A stretch of DNA of 56,915 nucleotides, taken from CPC320 sp002684375 (lineage in GTDB: Bacteria; Pseudomonadota; Alphaproteobacteria; Rhodobacterales; Rhodobacteraceae). The translations under genes were made by a program, and so were the position numbers. Each line of letters opens with the position of its first letter. Within the stretch, counting starts at the first letter, position 1. The notes beneath the pieces were generated by a model. That model saw only the letters and a list, made by a program, of their open reading frames with translations. It did no database searches and had not been told where the DNA came from. The stretch covers positions 1-56,915 of the forward strand of contig CBFIHZ010000027.1 of the NCBI GenBank assembly GCA_965662545.1, read 5' to 3'. This document shows positions 34,238-42,433 of the stretch, one piece after another.

Positions 34238-36554
34238 CGCTCCGACCACCGATGTCACACATACCGATCTGGCACATGAATCTGCCGTAAAACACGTTAC
34301 AGGTCGCGCCAATTATACCGATGACATCGCCGAACCCGCCGGCACACTACACGCTTACTTGGGCTTGTCAGATATAGCCCACGGCGAGATTTCCGCCCTT
34401 GATCTAGACAACGTTTTGTCTGCCGCAGGGGTTGTGGGTGTGCTAACGTCGGGGGATATTCCTGGCTGTAATGACATCAGCCCCACGGGGTTGAACGACG
34501 AGCCGGTGCTGGCTGACACCAAGGTTGAATTTTGGGGTCAGCCCGTGTTTGCCGTGATTGCTGAAACCCGAGATCAAGCCCGCCGCGCCGCAAAAAAAGC
34601 CAAGATCACCTGGCGGCCCCTGCCCCACGCCAGCGATATTGAGGCCGCGCAAAAAGCCGGCTATGCCAACGTTACCGCCCCGCTAAAGCTGGAACGAGGA
34701 ACAATCGAGACCAGCTTAGACACGGCTGCACACCGCTTGCAAGGCCGGATCAGGATTGGCGGTCAAGACCATATGTATCTCGAGGGTCACATTGCGTTTG
34801 CCATGCCCGGCGAGGATGAGGATGTTACGGTATTTTCCTCAACACAGCATCCCAGTGAAGCCCAGCATATGATTGCACATGTGTTGGGCGTTGCCGCACA
34901 TGCCGTCACCGTCAAAGTACGTCGAATGGGCGGCGGGTTTGGCGGTAAGGAAACCCAAATGAACATCTTTTGCGCCGTTGCGGCAATCGCAGCCAAGCGG
35001 TGGAACCGCCCGGTCAAGTTGCGCCCCGACCGCGACGACGACATGCGCGCCACTGGAAAACGTCACGATTTCATCGTCGATTATGATGTCGGCTTTGATG
35101 CTAGCGGCCGGATCGAAGCGGTGGACGCAGTATTGGCGGCGCGATGCGGCTATTCGGCTGATCTGTCCGGGCCGGTCACCGACCGAGCGCTGTTTCACAC
35201 CGACAATAGTTATTTCTATCCAAATGTGCGGCTGAGATCGCAGCCAATCAAAACCAACAGCGTGTCCAACACCGCCTTTCGTGGATTTGGCGGCCCGCAA
35301 GGTGTTCTGGCAGCAGAGCGTATCATCGAAGAGATTGCTTATTGCCTTGGCAAAGACACTCTTGAAATTCGCAAACGCAATTTTTACGGCGAAACCCCGC
35401 GCAATATCACCCCGTATCATCAAACGGTCGAAGATAACATCCTGCCGCGTCTGGTCAGCCAACTCGAGAAAACCTGTCACTATCAGGCGCGGCGGCAAGC
35501 GGTTCTAGCGCATAACGCGCTGGGTGGCAGCACCCGCAAAGGCATTGCGTTAACACCAGTTAAATTTGGCATTTCGTTCACCGCAACATGGTTTAACCAA
35601 GCCGGTGCGCTGATCCACCTTTATAATGACGGATCGATCCAGCTTAACCACGGCGGCACAGAAATGGGGCAAGGGCTGCATACCAAAATCGCCCAAATTG
35701 TGGCCGATGCCTTCAAAGTTGACATCGGCCGGATAAAATTAACCGGCACCACAACCGACAAAGTGCCCAACACATCGGCAACCGCCGCCTCAAGCGGCAC
35801 CGACCTGAACGGCATGGCAGCTCTTGATGCCGCCCAGAAAATCAAAGATCGGCTGATCGACTTTGCAACACAGCACTGGCAGGTGGACGCAGATCAAATA
35901 GAGTTTCTGTACAATCAGGTGCGGGTTGGTCAATCCCTGCTGAGCTTTGCCGAGTTTGTCAAACAGGCCTATATGGCCCGCGTCCATCTGTCGGCAGCCG
36001 GATTTTATAAAACGCCCAAAATTCATTGGGATCGTACCGCCGGAAAAGGGCGCCCGTTTTATTATTTCGCTTATGGCGCCGCGGCCTCTGAGGTCACGCT
36101 TGACACATTGACCGGCGAATATCAAATCGATCGCACCGACATTCTGCACGACGTGGGACGTTCACTCAACCCAGCGCTGGATAAAGGACAGGTTGAAGGC
36201 GCCTTCATTCAGGGAATGGGATGGCTGACCACCGAAGAGCTGTGGTGGGACGACAAAGGGTGCCTGCAAACCCACGCGCCGTCGACCTATAAAATCCCTT
36301 TGGCTTCAGATATTCCGCGCCAGTTCATTGTTGAGCTTGCAGATTGGTCGCACAATCGGGAATTAACCATAAAACGCTCTAAGGCCGTCGGGGAGCCACC
36401 CTTTATGTTGGGAATTTCCGTTTTTGAAGCACTGTCCATGGCAGTGGCAAGCCTTGCCGATTACCGTCAGTGTCCCCGCCTTGATGCCCCTGCCACGCCA
36501 GAGCGGGTCCTAATGGCGATTGAGGCGCTTAAAACTTCAGGCTGGCAAAAATGA
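34227..36554 (+). CDS. xdhB: Xanthine dehydrogenase, molybdopterin subunit
   Basis: The 775-residue molybdenum-cofactor subunit. Purine-specific active-site residues can be recognised: the MoCo-binding Gln context GGGFGGKETQ (~residue 235), the Arg in NTAFRGFGGPQG (~350), the Glu in HGGTEMGQGLHTK (~475), and the catalytic Glu in KAVGEPPFMLGISVFEAL near the C-terminus. These match xanthine dehydrogenase rather than aldehyde oxidase or CO dehydrogenase. It overlaps xdhA at the start and xdhC at the end (ATGA), so the three genes form one operon. Confidence 0.95.
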   Translation: MKHNAPTTDVTHTDLAHESAVKHVTGRANYTDDIAEPAGTLHAYLGLSDIAHGEISALDLDNVLSAAGVVGVLTSGDIPGCNDISPTGLNDEPVLADTKVEFWGQPVFAVIAETRDQARRAAKKAKITWRPLPHASDIEAAQKAGYANVTAPLKLERGTIETSLDTAAHRLQGRIRIGGQDHMYLEGHIAFAMPGEDEDVTVFSSTQHPSEAQHMIAHVLGVAAHAVTVKVRRMGGGFGGKETQMNIFCAVAAIAAKRWNRPVKLRPDRDDDMRATGKRHDFIVDYDVGFDASGRIEAVDAVLAARCGYSADLSGPVTDRALFHTDNSYFYPNVRLRSQPIKTNSVSNTAFRGFGGPQGVLAAERIIEEIAYCLGKDTLEIRKRNFYGETPRNITPYHQTVEDNILPRLVSQLEKTCHYQARRQAVLAHNALGGSTRKGIALTPVKFGISFTATWFNQAGALIHLYNDGSIQLNHGGTEMGQGLHTKIAQIVADAFKVDIGRIKLTGTTTDKVPNTSATAASSGTDLNGMAALDAAQKIKDRLIDFATQHWQVDADQIEFLYNQVRVGQSLLSFAEFVKQAYMARVHLSAAGFYKTPKIHWDRTAGKGRPFYYFAYGAAASEVTLDTLTGEYQIDRTDILHDVGRSLNPALDKGQVEGAFIQGMGWLTTEELWWDDKGCLQTHAPSTYKIPLASDIPRQFIVELADWSHNRELTIKRSKAVGEPPFMLGISVFEALSMAVASLADYRQCPRLDAPATPERVLMAIEALKTSGWQK

Positions 36555-37351
36555 TCCGAGCCACCGATCTTAAGCAGTTTCTTGCGACGCAAAATTCTGT
36601 CGTACAGATTGTCGTCACACAGGTGCGCGGCTCTGCCCCACGCAACAGCGGTACCGAGATGTTTGTTACAGCCACAGCGTGTTTGGGTACGATTGGCGGC
36701 GGCCAATTGGAATATCGGGCGATCAGAGCCGCAAGAACCCTTTTGGAAAGCCACGAGGAATCCATGAGTCTGACCATACCGCTTGGCCCCGAAATCGGTC
36801 AATGCTGTGGTGGACATGTGTCTTTGGGCCTGCGGACCTTGAACCGCAGCGCCAGTGCGACGTTGATGCAAGACGCCCTGCGCGATGAGCGCGCCCTGCC
36901 ACATGCCTATATCTTTGGTGCCGGTCATGTTGGACGAGCACTGGCTATAGCCCTGCAACACCTGCCCTTAGCAGTTTGTTTGATCGACAGCCGACAAGCC
37001 GAGATAGATCAGGCACATTCCGACGTTCCAACCAAACTCACACCACTGCCAGAGGCAGATATCAGACATGCGCCCCCTGGCAGCGCCTATGTGATCGTGA
37101 CCCATGATCACAGCCTTGATTTTCAACTGACAGCAGAGGCGCTGAAGCGGCGCGATGCCGGCTATGTTGGGATGATTGGCTCAAAGACAAAGCGCGCGTC
37201 ATTTTTACGCTGGGCCAGAGAGAACGACAAAGACCTTACCACCGAGGCGCTCACCTGCCCGATTGGCGCCATGTCTTTTGCCAATAAAACCCCGGTCGTG
37301 ATTGCCGCCTTTGTCGCCACAGAATTGCTGACAGCGCTTTCTATACCGTGA
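36551..37351 (+). CDS. xdhC: Xanthine dehydrogenase accessory protein XdhC
   Basis: A 266-residue chaperone that binds the molybdenum cofactor, supports its sulfuration and inserts it into XdhB. The N-terminal XdhC/CoxI motif is VTQVRGSAPRNSGTEMFVT with TIGGGQLEY. The C-terminal Rossmann-like domain has IFGAGHVGRALAIAL (~residue 117), VTHDHSLD and GYVGMIGSKTKR. The conserved Cys in IGQCCGGHVSLG is present. It overlaps xdhB as ATGA. The 176-base gap after it (37352-37527) has no gene and separates it from the BKACE gene. Confidence 0.95.
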   Translation: MIRATDLKQFLATQNSVVQIVVTQVRGSAPRNSGTEMFVTATACLGTIGGGQLEYRAIRAARTLLESHEESMSLTIPLGPEIGQCCGGHVSLGLRTLNRSASATLMQDALRDERALPHAYIFGAGHVGRALAIALQHLPLAVCLIDSRQAEIDQAHSDVPTKLTPLPEADIRHAPPGSAYVIVTHDHSLDFQLTAEALKRRDAGYVGMIGSKTKRASFLRWARENDKDLTTEALTCPIGAMSFANKTPVVIAAFVATELLTALSIP

Positions 37352-37527
37352 GCAGGCCAACACTTAAACCAACCCAATCCGGCCATCTTTCCAAAATAAC
37401 GTCAAACGAAGCCTAATTTTCCGGATGACTTACGGGCGTCAGTCACTTAACACTCTAGGCGTTCAGGGGCTTGTCCGGTGCATCGTGACTTCCAGACATG
37501 AGCCGCATTACATATCAGGAATGTCAA

Positions 37528-38358
37528 ATGACGCAAAAACCATGTGTTTTATGCTGTGCAATTACCGGCTCAGTGGCCACGAAAGCCGATAACCCGGCGG
37601 TTCCGACATCCATTCAGGAACAGATCGAAAGCAGCCATGCAGCAGTAGAGGCTGGTGCCTCGATCATACATGCCCACGTGCGCAACGACGACCAAAGCCC
37701 CAGCAGTGACCCGGTGAAATTTGCGGCGCTGAAAGAGGGCCTCGAAAAACATTGCCCCGGCGTCGTCATTCAATTCTCGACAGGAGGGCGCTCGGGCGCA
37801 GGGCAAGCCCGCGGCGGCATGCTGTCGCTCATGCCGGATATGGCCTCGCTCTCGGTTGGCTCAAACAACTTTCCGACACGGGTCTATGAGAACCCACCGG
37901 AACTGGTCGACTGGCTGGCCGCCGAGATGAAGACCTATGAGGTTACCCCCGAAATCGAGGCCTTTGATTTGAGCCATATCCTGCACGCCATCGACAAACA
38001 TAAAAAGGATCAGTTGTTTGGCAAGCTCTACGTGCAATTTGTCATGGGGGTTAAAAATGCAATGCCCGCAGATAAAACTGTATTTGATTTCTATGTTGAT
38101 TTAATGGCCACCCGCGCACCTGAAGCCGAATGGTGCGCCGCCGGGATCGGTGCAAACCAGTTGCTTGTCAATGAATGGGCAATCGCTGCTGGCGGACATA
38201 CCCGGGCCGGGTTAGAAGATAATGTGCGGCTTGATCGCAAGACATTGGCCCCATCGAACGCCGCTTTGATTGCCCGCGCCGCTGAGCTGTGCCAGAAATA
38301 TGACAGGCCCGTGGCGAGCCCAGCGCAAGCACGACAGATTTTAGGCTTGAGGAAGTAA
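37528..38358 (+). CDS. BKACE-family beta-keto acid cleavage enzyme
   Basis: A 276-residue member of the BKACE (DUF849) family, zinc enzymes that condense beta-keto acids with acetyl-CoA and split off acetoacetate. The zinc-binding H-x-H is in IIHAHVRND (~residues 47-53), the barrel motif STGGRSG and the segment PEIEAFDLSHI are typical, and a catalytic Glu is kept in the latter. The ending LEDNVRLDR is diagnostic of the family (GLEDN). ATG 37528 with AGGA upstream is preferred to ATG 37498. The substrate varies widely in this family and cannot be read from sequence. Neither the xdh operon nor the flagellar genes explain it. Transcription may start in the 176-base gap upstream. Confidence 0.9.
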   Translation: MTQKPCVLCCAITGSVATKADNPAVPTSIQEQIESSHAAVEAGASIIHAHVRNDDQSPSSDPVKFAALKEGLEKHCPGVVIQFSTGGRSGAGQARGGMLSLMPDMASLSVGSNNFPTRVYENPPELVDWLAAEMKTYEVTPEIEAFDLSHILHAIDKHKKDQLFGKLYVQFVMGVKNAMPADKTVFDFYVDLMATRAPEAEWCAAGIGANQLLVNEWAIAAGGHTRAGLEDNVRLDRKTLAPSNAALIARAAELCQKYDRPVASPAQARQILGLRK

Positions 38359-38571
38359 TTAAAATAACTGCCTTCTCCTAAAGGTTGCGTCATTTTTGTG
38401 AAACGATAGACACCACAATCGTTTACTAGAGAGTCAAATTTCTGAAGCGCGGCACACATAACATTAAAAAAACCGAATAAGACGCTACAAAAGGCGCTTT
38501 AGATCGATTTGCAAACAGAAAAAGCAATCTAAAGCAAAGGCAATTTGCTAAATTCGGCATTTCGACCATTT

Positions 38572-38587
38572 TGGCCCAATTCCTGCA
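38572..38587 (+). promoter_or_regulatory. Sigma-54 promoter before flhG
   Basis: TGGCCCAATTCCTGCA fits the -24/-12 consensus TGGCAC-N5-TTGCA with the exact GG-to-GC spacing and two mismatches. Transcription would start near 38598, leaving a short leader with GGAG before ATG 38618. It also argues against the in-frame ATG at 38603 as the start. Confidence 0.65.
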
Positions 38588-38617
38588 TTTTAGGGTCAAA
38601 AGATGGAGCTCTTCTGC

Positions 38618-39421
38618 ATGTCGAAATCGATTGCAATTACAAGTGGCAAAGGCGGTGCCGGCAAAACCTCTCTCGCAATTAACTTGGCTCTGCGATTGAA
38701 TGAACAGCGCGGGAAAGCCATATTCTTGGATGCTGATTTTGGGATGGCTAATGGTCATATCTTACTTAAATCTCGCCCCACTTTAGACATAATGGACGTA
38801 CTCGTCGATGGCGTGCCCGTTCGCGACGTTCTGCACAGAGGCCCAAAGGGTTTGCGACTTTTGGCGGGACGCACTGGTGCAACCGAACTGTTAAACCTTG
38901 ATGATAGCCGGACCGAAGCCCTTATTCAGGCCATTAACACACTAGAGGACGAGTGTGATTATCTCGTGGTGGACACGTCAGCCGGAGCCGAAAGCAACAC
39001 TTTGGCCTGCGCTGCCGCTGCAGATCATTTCGTCGTTGTGCTGGTAGGACAAGCAACCGGATTTGTTGATGCCTATGCAATGATCAAAGGTGGCTTTAAG
39101 CAACACGGCATCACGAACTTCTCCGTGGTTGTAAATATGGCCGACTCTGAAGAAGAAGCTCAGTCGCTGTTCGAAACATTCCAGAAAACCGTCCTGCGCT
39201 TTATGCCCGTCCAAGTCGACTATTGCGGCTATTTACCTTACTCTCGTGCTTTTTATAATGCGGCCGTCAGTTGCCAGCCCGTCGCCACACAACCTGCCTG
39301 TCAAGTCGAGCGAACAGCCCTTGACAATATTGCCGACAGAATTTTAAAGTCTCCTCTAAATCGGGCAATGGCTCAGCGCTATTTTCAGGACGCCCCCCAA
39401 CAAAACGTGATCAGCCTATGA
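38618..39421 (+). CDS. flhG: MinD/ParA-like flagellar ATPase FlhG
   Basis: A 267-residue P-loop ATPase of the MinD/FlhG group, which limits flagellar number and placement together with FlhF. The deviant Walker A is TSGKGGAGKTSLAINLAL (~residues 8-25), with LDADFGMANGHILL (switch I) and YLVVDTSAGAE (Walker B/switch II). The 'MAN' after the Asp is typical of FlhG rather than MinD. ATG 38618 is supported by the sigma-54 promoter at 38572. The stop overlaps the fliA start as ATGA. No FlhF is seen in the window. Some FlhG proteins also antagonise a sigma-54 activator (FlrA/FleQ), which would fit the sigma-54 promoters here. Confidence 0.87.
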   Translation: MSKSIAITSGKGGAGKTSLAINLALRLNEQRGKAIFLDADFGMANGHILLKSRPTLDIMDVLVDGVPVRDVLHRGPKGLRLLAGRTGATELLNLDDSRTEALIQAINTLEDECDYLVVDTSAGAESNTLACAAAADHFVVVLVGQATGFVDAYAMIKGGFKQHGITNFSVVVNMADSEEEAQSLFETFQKTVLRFMPVQVDYCGYLPYSRAFYNAAVSCQPVATQPACQVERTALDNIADRILKSPLNRAMAQRYFQDAPQQNVISL

Positions 39422-40131
39422 GTGGATACAGCGCTGTCTCCAAAAACATCGAAGAAATCGTCAAACAGCACGAAGGCTTGGTGAGACGGGTCGCGCATCA
39501 TGTGCACGGACGGGTCCATTCGGTCGTCGAATATGATGATTTGCTGCAAATTGGCTTCATAGGATTGATACAAGCGGCACAGCGCTACACCCCGCAAGAA
39601 GGCGTCACGTTTCCGAATTATGCCGTCCTGCGTGTGCGCGGAGCAATGTATGATTATCTCAGGAAAAATTCAAACCTTTGCAGAAAATCTATCCGAATGC
39701 AGCAACAAACACGGGTTGCCCGCGACAATCTACGACGGGACTTGCAACGTGAGCCAAGCCAGGGAGAAGTTGCACAAGCCCTGAACCTGACAGGCACAGA
39801 ATTGGCCGAATGGGAACATATCATGGCGGCGAATTTCAACAGTTCGCTCGATGAAGTCTATGATGAATACTCGACTTTCTTTGCATCAAAAGACACCTCT
39901 GCAGAGCAGAAAATCGATCAAAATACACTGCGCGAAACGCTTTTGGTGGCTCTCAAAGATTTGTCCGAGCGCGAAGCATTGGTGTTGCAGCTTTATTACG
40001 TCGAAGAATTCAATATTTACGAGGTCGCCGCGACGCTAGACATTAGCCCGGGGCGCGTATCACAACTGAAATCATCTGCATTCAAAAGAATGCGAGAGGC
40101 TCTCGGCGGTGATTTTGAAGAATTGATATGA
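39418..40131 (+). CDS. fliA: Flagellar sigma factor sigma-28
   Basis: A 237-residue FliA. Region 2 carries VEYDDLLQIGFIGLIQAAQRYTP (~residues 37-59) and FPNYAVLRVRGAMYDYLRK. Region 3 has REPSQGEVAQALNLT. Region 4 ends with YEVAATLDISPGRVSQLKSSAFKRMRE (~200-226). FliA transcribes late flagellar genes such as flagellin once the hook is complete. It overlaps flhG and the following small gene by ATGA, so the three are likely co-transcribed from the sigma-54 promoter. FliA is not part of the usual CtrA-type flagellar hierarchy of alphaproteobacteria, which suggests a Fla1-like system. Confidence 0.92.
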   Translation: MSGYSAVSKNIEEIVKQHEGLVRRVAHHVHGRVHSVVEYDDLLQIGFIGLIQAAQRYTPQEGVTFPNYAVLRVRGAMYDYLRKNSNLCRKSIRMQQQTRVARDNLRRDLQREPSQGEVAQALNLTGTELAEWEHIMAANFNSSLDEVYDEYSTFFASKDTSAEQKIDQNTLRETLLVALKDLSEREALVLQLYYVEEFNIYEVAATLDISPGRVSQLKSSAFKRMREALGGDFEELI

Positions 40132-40538
40132 AGGACGATTGGGTTCAGACGCAGGGTATTCGCATCTCAGCCCAGTCTGCCGAATTGCAGTTGATCGGAC
40201 AGTATGGCAGCCCAGAACTCGTCGTATCAGGCGGGCTTATGAATATCGCTCGCGGTAGTTGTACCCTGAGGATCAAGACCACGCCTATTAAAGACACACA
40301 AGGCATTGGTCTGCTAAAAATCGAAGCCTTGCGGCCAGTCATGCATGCCGAAGTTACTTTATCGGCTGCGCAGTTTGAGTGTGTTGTGAAAACACTCCAA
40401 GGCTCGTTACCGCGCCCTGCCACTGCCATTCTCGCATTGCATCAAGCCCTCAGCGTGTCTGTTGCAGGGGATCTCGCAATCGAGAGCGATATATCGTGTA
40501 CAGTCACGGATATATCTTGGGTGATGCCACTACAGTAA
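40128..40538 (+). CDS. Unrecognised small protein coupled to fliA
   Basis: A 136-residue protein that I do not recognise. Its ATG overlaps the fliA stop as ATGA, so it is very likely a real, translationally coupled gene. There is no signal peptide or membrane helix. Predicted strands alternate (LQLIGQYGSPELVVSGG, CTLRIKT, IGLLKIEAL) with one helix-like segment AQFECVVKTLQGSLPR, suggesting a compact mostly beta fold. It has two cysteines. It does not look like FlgM, FlgN, FliS or a PilZ domain. Position predicts a role tied to FliA or late flagellar assembly, such as a regulator or chaperone; this is inference. A hairpin follows its stop codon. Confidence 0.75.
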   Translation: MKDDWVQTQGIRISAQSAELQLIGQYGSPELVVSGGLMNIARGSCTLRIKTTPIKDTQGIGLLKIEALRPVMHAEVTLSAAQFECVVKTLQGSLPRPATAILALHQALSVSVAGDLAIESDISCTVTDISWVMPLQ

Positions 40539-40566
40539 GGAGATCGTATATTACGATTTTGTCTCC
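40539..40566. terminator. Hairpin between convergent flagellar operons
   Basis: The stem ATCGTA/TACGAT (40543-40548 with 40552-40557) is extended by outer arms GGAGA/TCTCC, and TTTT follows the inner stem. It begins right after the TAA of the 136-residue gene and lies between convergent genes, so it may terminate transcription from both sides. Confidence 0.45.
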
Positions 40567-40583
40567 TCACGTAGTCCAGCAGT

Positions 40584-41357
40584 CTAGGCTAGAAATTTCT
40601 TGGTAATATCTGTTTCAGCCTGCATCAAACGGGATCCGGCACTAAATGCCTGTTGTGCGCGCATCAAAAGGATCAATTCCTCTGTAATGTCAGCGTTCGA
40701 GCCCTCCAAATACCCAGACTCGATCCGGCCAAATCCAGCGCTGCGGTCTTGCCAGCCCACGTTGCTGACCATGCTGGCTTCCGCAGTCTCAAAAAACTGA
40801 CCTTGGCCTCCAGCCTTCAGCGCCCCCGGGTTATCAAAAGCCGCCAAGCCGACCTGTGCAATTGGTGATTGCGATCCAGAACCATAGGCGACCAGAACCT
40901 TGCCAGTATAATCCACTTCCAAGCCAGCCAAAATTCGCCCTTCGCTGTCTTGCATCGGGACCTTAATAGGCTCTTTATTAACATCCAACAGTGCTCGTCC
41001 ATCAAAGGCAATAACGTCGCCGTCTTTCGTTAATGAAAACGAGCCATCTCGTGTATAGGCCAAATCTGTCGTCCCTGGCAGCGGACTGAGCATGAACATG
41101 CCGCGCCCGCTTACAGCCATATCCAATGTCTGTTTTGTCTGGATCATACTGCCCTGAATATGACTGCGTTTATTTTCAATCACACGCGCCGCCATACCGC
41201 GATCAACCTCGGACCCACTAAAGTTATTGGCATACAGGTCCTCGAACATAGCCTCACTGCGCTTAAAACCTGTCGTTTTTGCATTCGACATGTTATTAGA
41301 CACCACTTCAATCTGGTGCAAAGCCGCTTTAAAACCGGCACGAATTTCATGAAACAT
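40584..41357 (-). CDS. FlgF/FlgG/FlgE-type rod-hook protein, third paralogue
   Basis: A 257-residue axial flagellar protein. The N-terminal rod/hook motif is ALHQIEVVSNNMSNAKTTGFKRSEAMFEDLY (~residues 11-41), the middle has LDMAVSGRGMFML, and the C-terminal coiled-coil motif is SGYLEGSNADITEELILLMRAQQAF (~212-236). It is distinct from FlgF (53889), FlgG (53027) and FlgE (54700) on the same strand, so it is an extra member. Motifs lie between FlgE and FlgF types ('SNAKTTGFK', 'EELILLM'). It follows the lytic transglycosylase gene by 17 bases, apparently under that gene's sigma-54 promoter, suggesting a specialised rod or hook component. Confidence 0.85.
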   Translation of the reverse strand: MFHEIRAGFKAALHQIEVVSNNMSNAKTTGFKRSEAMFEDLYANNFSGSEVDRGMAARVIENKRSHIQGSMIQTKQTLDMAVSGRGMFMLSPLPGTTDLAYTRDGSFSLTKDGDVIAFDGRALLDVNKEPIKVPMQDSEGRILAGLEVDYTGKVLVAYGSGSQSPIAQVGLAAFDNPGALKAGGQGQFFETAEASMVSNVGWQDRSAGFGRIESGYLEGSNADITEELILLMRAQQAFSAGSRLMQAETDITKKFLA

Positions 41358-41374
41358 ATCTTAACCTTTCATTT

Positions 41375-42373
41375 TCAAAGATCTGCCGGTTTCTTCAGCA
41401 TCTCTCGAAATCTTTGAATTTTATCAAAATGCCGAGCCAAGGTCGGCGGCATTTCATCAATGGTTGCTACTTTGGTCACTTTCATGGCGTAGAAGTCGAG
41501 CGTGTCGGTCCGAGCCTGCACCAAACGATCTGCAACCACACCGGTGTCTGTTCCATTATCTGGTCCAATTGGTATGATTGCTGCCGACTCTACAGTCGCG
41601 CCGGACGGTGACAAACTTTTTCCGTCACGCAACGCGGCCTGCGCCGCGTCCGAGCCAGTGTTGGCCCACAATGAGCCTCCCTGATCTGTATTACCGTCCA
41701 GTACGGAAGGCATCGGCAGATCTTCGAACCCTAAACCGGCAATTCTGCTACCTTCTGCCGGCGTCTTTGTTACCCCTGACTTTTCTCCAGAGGCATAGGC
41801 GATTTGCGCTTGTGCATCAGGCCAGACTTTTTTAACCCGCGCCAGATAAGACCGATTGTATTTACTGTTCCCAGAATGATAATATTTGATCGCCTTATCC
41901 CAATTGCCGTGACGCTCATAAAGCGTGCTCAAGAACCGCGCGGCGTAAGGAATATTATAGGCTGGATCAATCATTTGCTCTAAGGATTTGAAAGCTTTGC
42001 CATGCCAGCGATAGTTGATTTGCATACAACCCACATCAATATTGCGGTCGCCGCGAGCAATCACCTTTTTGATATACTTCAACGCCTCTTCGCGCTTTTG
42101 AAAATATTTGCCTTTACCGCGATTATTGGTCGCCCAAGGCCAGCCCCTGACCGAACCGTCCGGCCAAGCATGCCCCGACTCAACCCTCGATATGCTTGAA
42201 AGAATACCCTGTGGCAAACCTGTAGCAGCCTCAACCTTTGCGGCAATTGCCTCGCAATCCGGCAAGATCGCAGCCACCGATATCTGACTTGAAAAGCAAA
42301 CACTGGCCAGGGCAATAGCCAAGCCACGTGTTGTTCTTGCAATATAAGTCGGCAGATCGATCAAAGCCAGCAT
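41375..42373 (-). CDS. Lytic transglycosylase, probably flagellar (SltF-like)
   Basis: A 332-residue exported SLT-family lytic transglycosylase. A signal peptide is likely in the first ~33 residues (LAIALASVCFSSQISVAA). The catalytic Glu lies in SSISRVESG (~residue 66), with the substrate motifs VGCMQINYRWHG (~115) and NIPYAARFLSTLYERHGNWDKAIKYYHSG (~137-165). The C-terminal ~150 residues are low-complexity and unlike SLT. It would open peptidoglycan for the rod. The FlgJ encoded in this cluster lacks a muramidase domain, and R. sphaeroides uses a separate SltF with such a FlgJ, so the same division of labour is likely. A sigma-54 promoter lies upstream. Confidence 0.88.
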   Translation of the reverse strand: MLALIDLPTYIARTTRGLAIALASVCFSSQISVAAILPDCEAIAAKVEAATGLPQGILSSISRVESGHAWPDGSVRGWPWATNNRGKGKYFQKREEALKYIKKVIARGDRNIDVGCMQINYRWHGKAFKSLEQMIDPAYNIPYAARFLSTLYERHGNWDKAIKYYHSGNSKYNRSYLARVKKVWPDAQAQIAYASGEKSGVTKTPAEGSRIAGLGFEDLPMPSVLDGNTDQGGSLWANTGSDAAQAALRDGKSLSPSGATVESAAIIPIGPDNGTDTGVVADRLVQARTDTLDFYAMKVTKVATIDEMPPTLARHFDKIQRFREMLKKPADL

Positions 42374-42399
42374 CCAATTTTGTGTCTACACACAGATAT

Positions 42400-42415
42400 T
42401 GCAAGCGATGGGCCA
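42400..42415 (-). promoter_or_regulatory. Sigma-54 promoter before the transglycosylase gene
   Basis: Read on the minus strand, TGGCCCATCGCTTGCA matches the -24/-12 consensus TGGCAC-N5-TTGCA with one mismatch and exact spacing. The start would fall near 42389, about 15 bases before the ATG at 42373. It lies in the 60-base gap after flgL. Confidence 0.75.
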
Positions 42416-42433
42416 AATCTCTGCCAACCTAAA

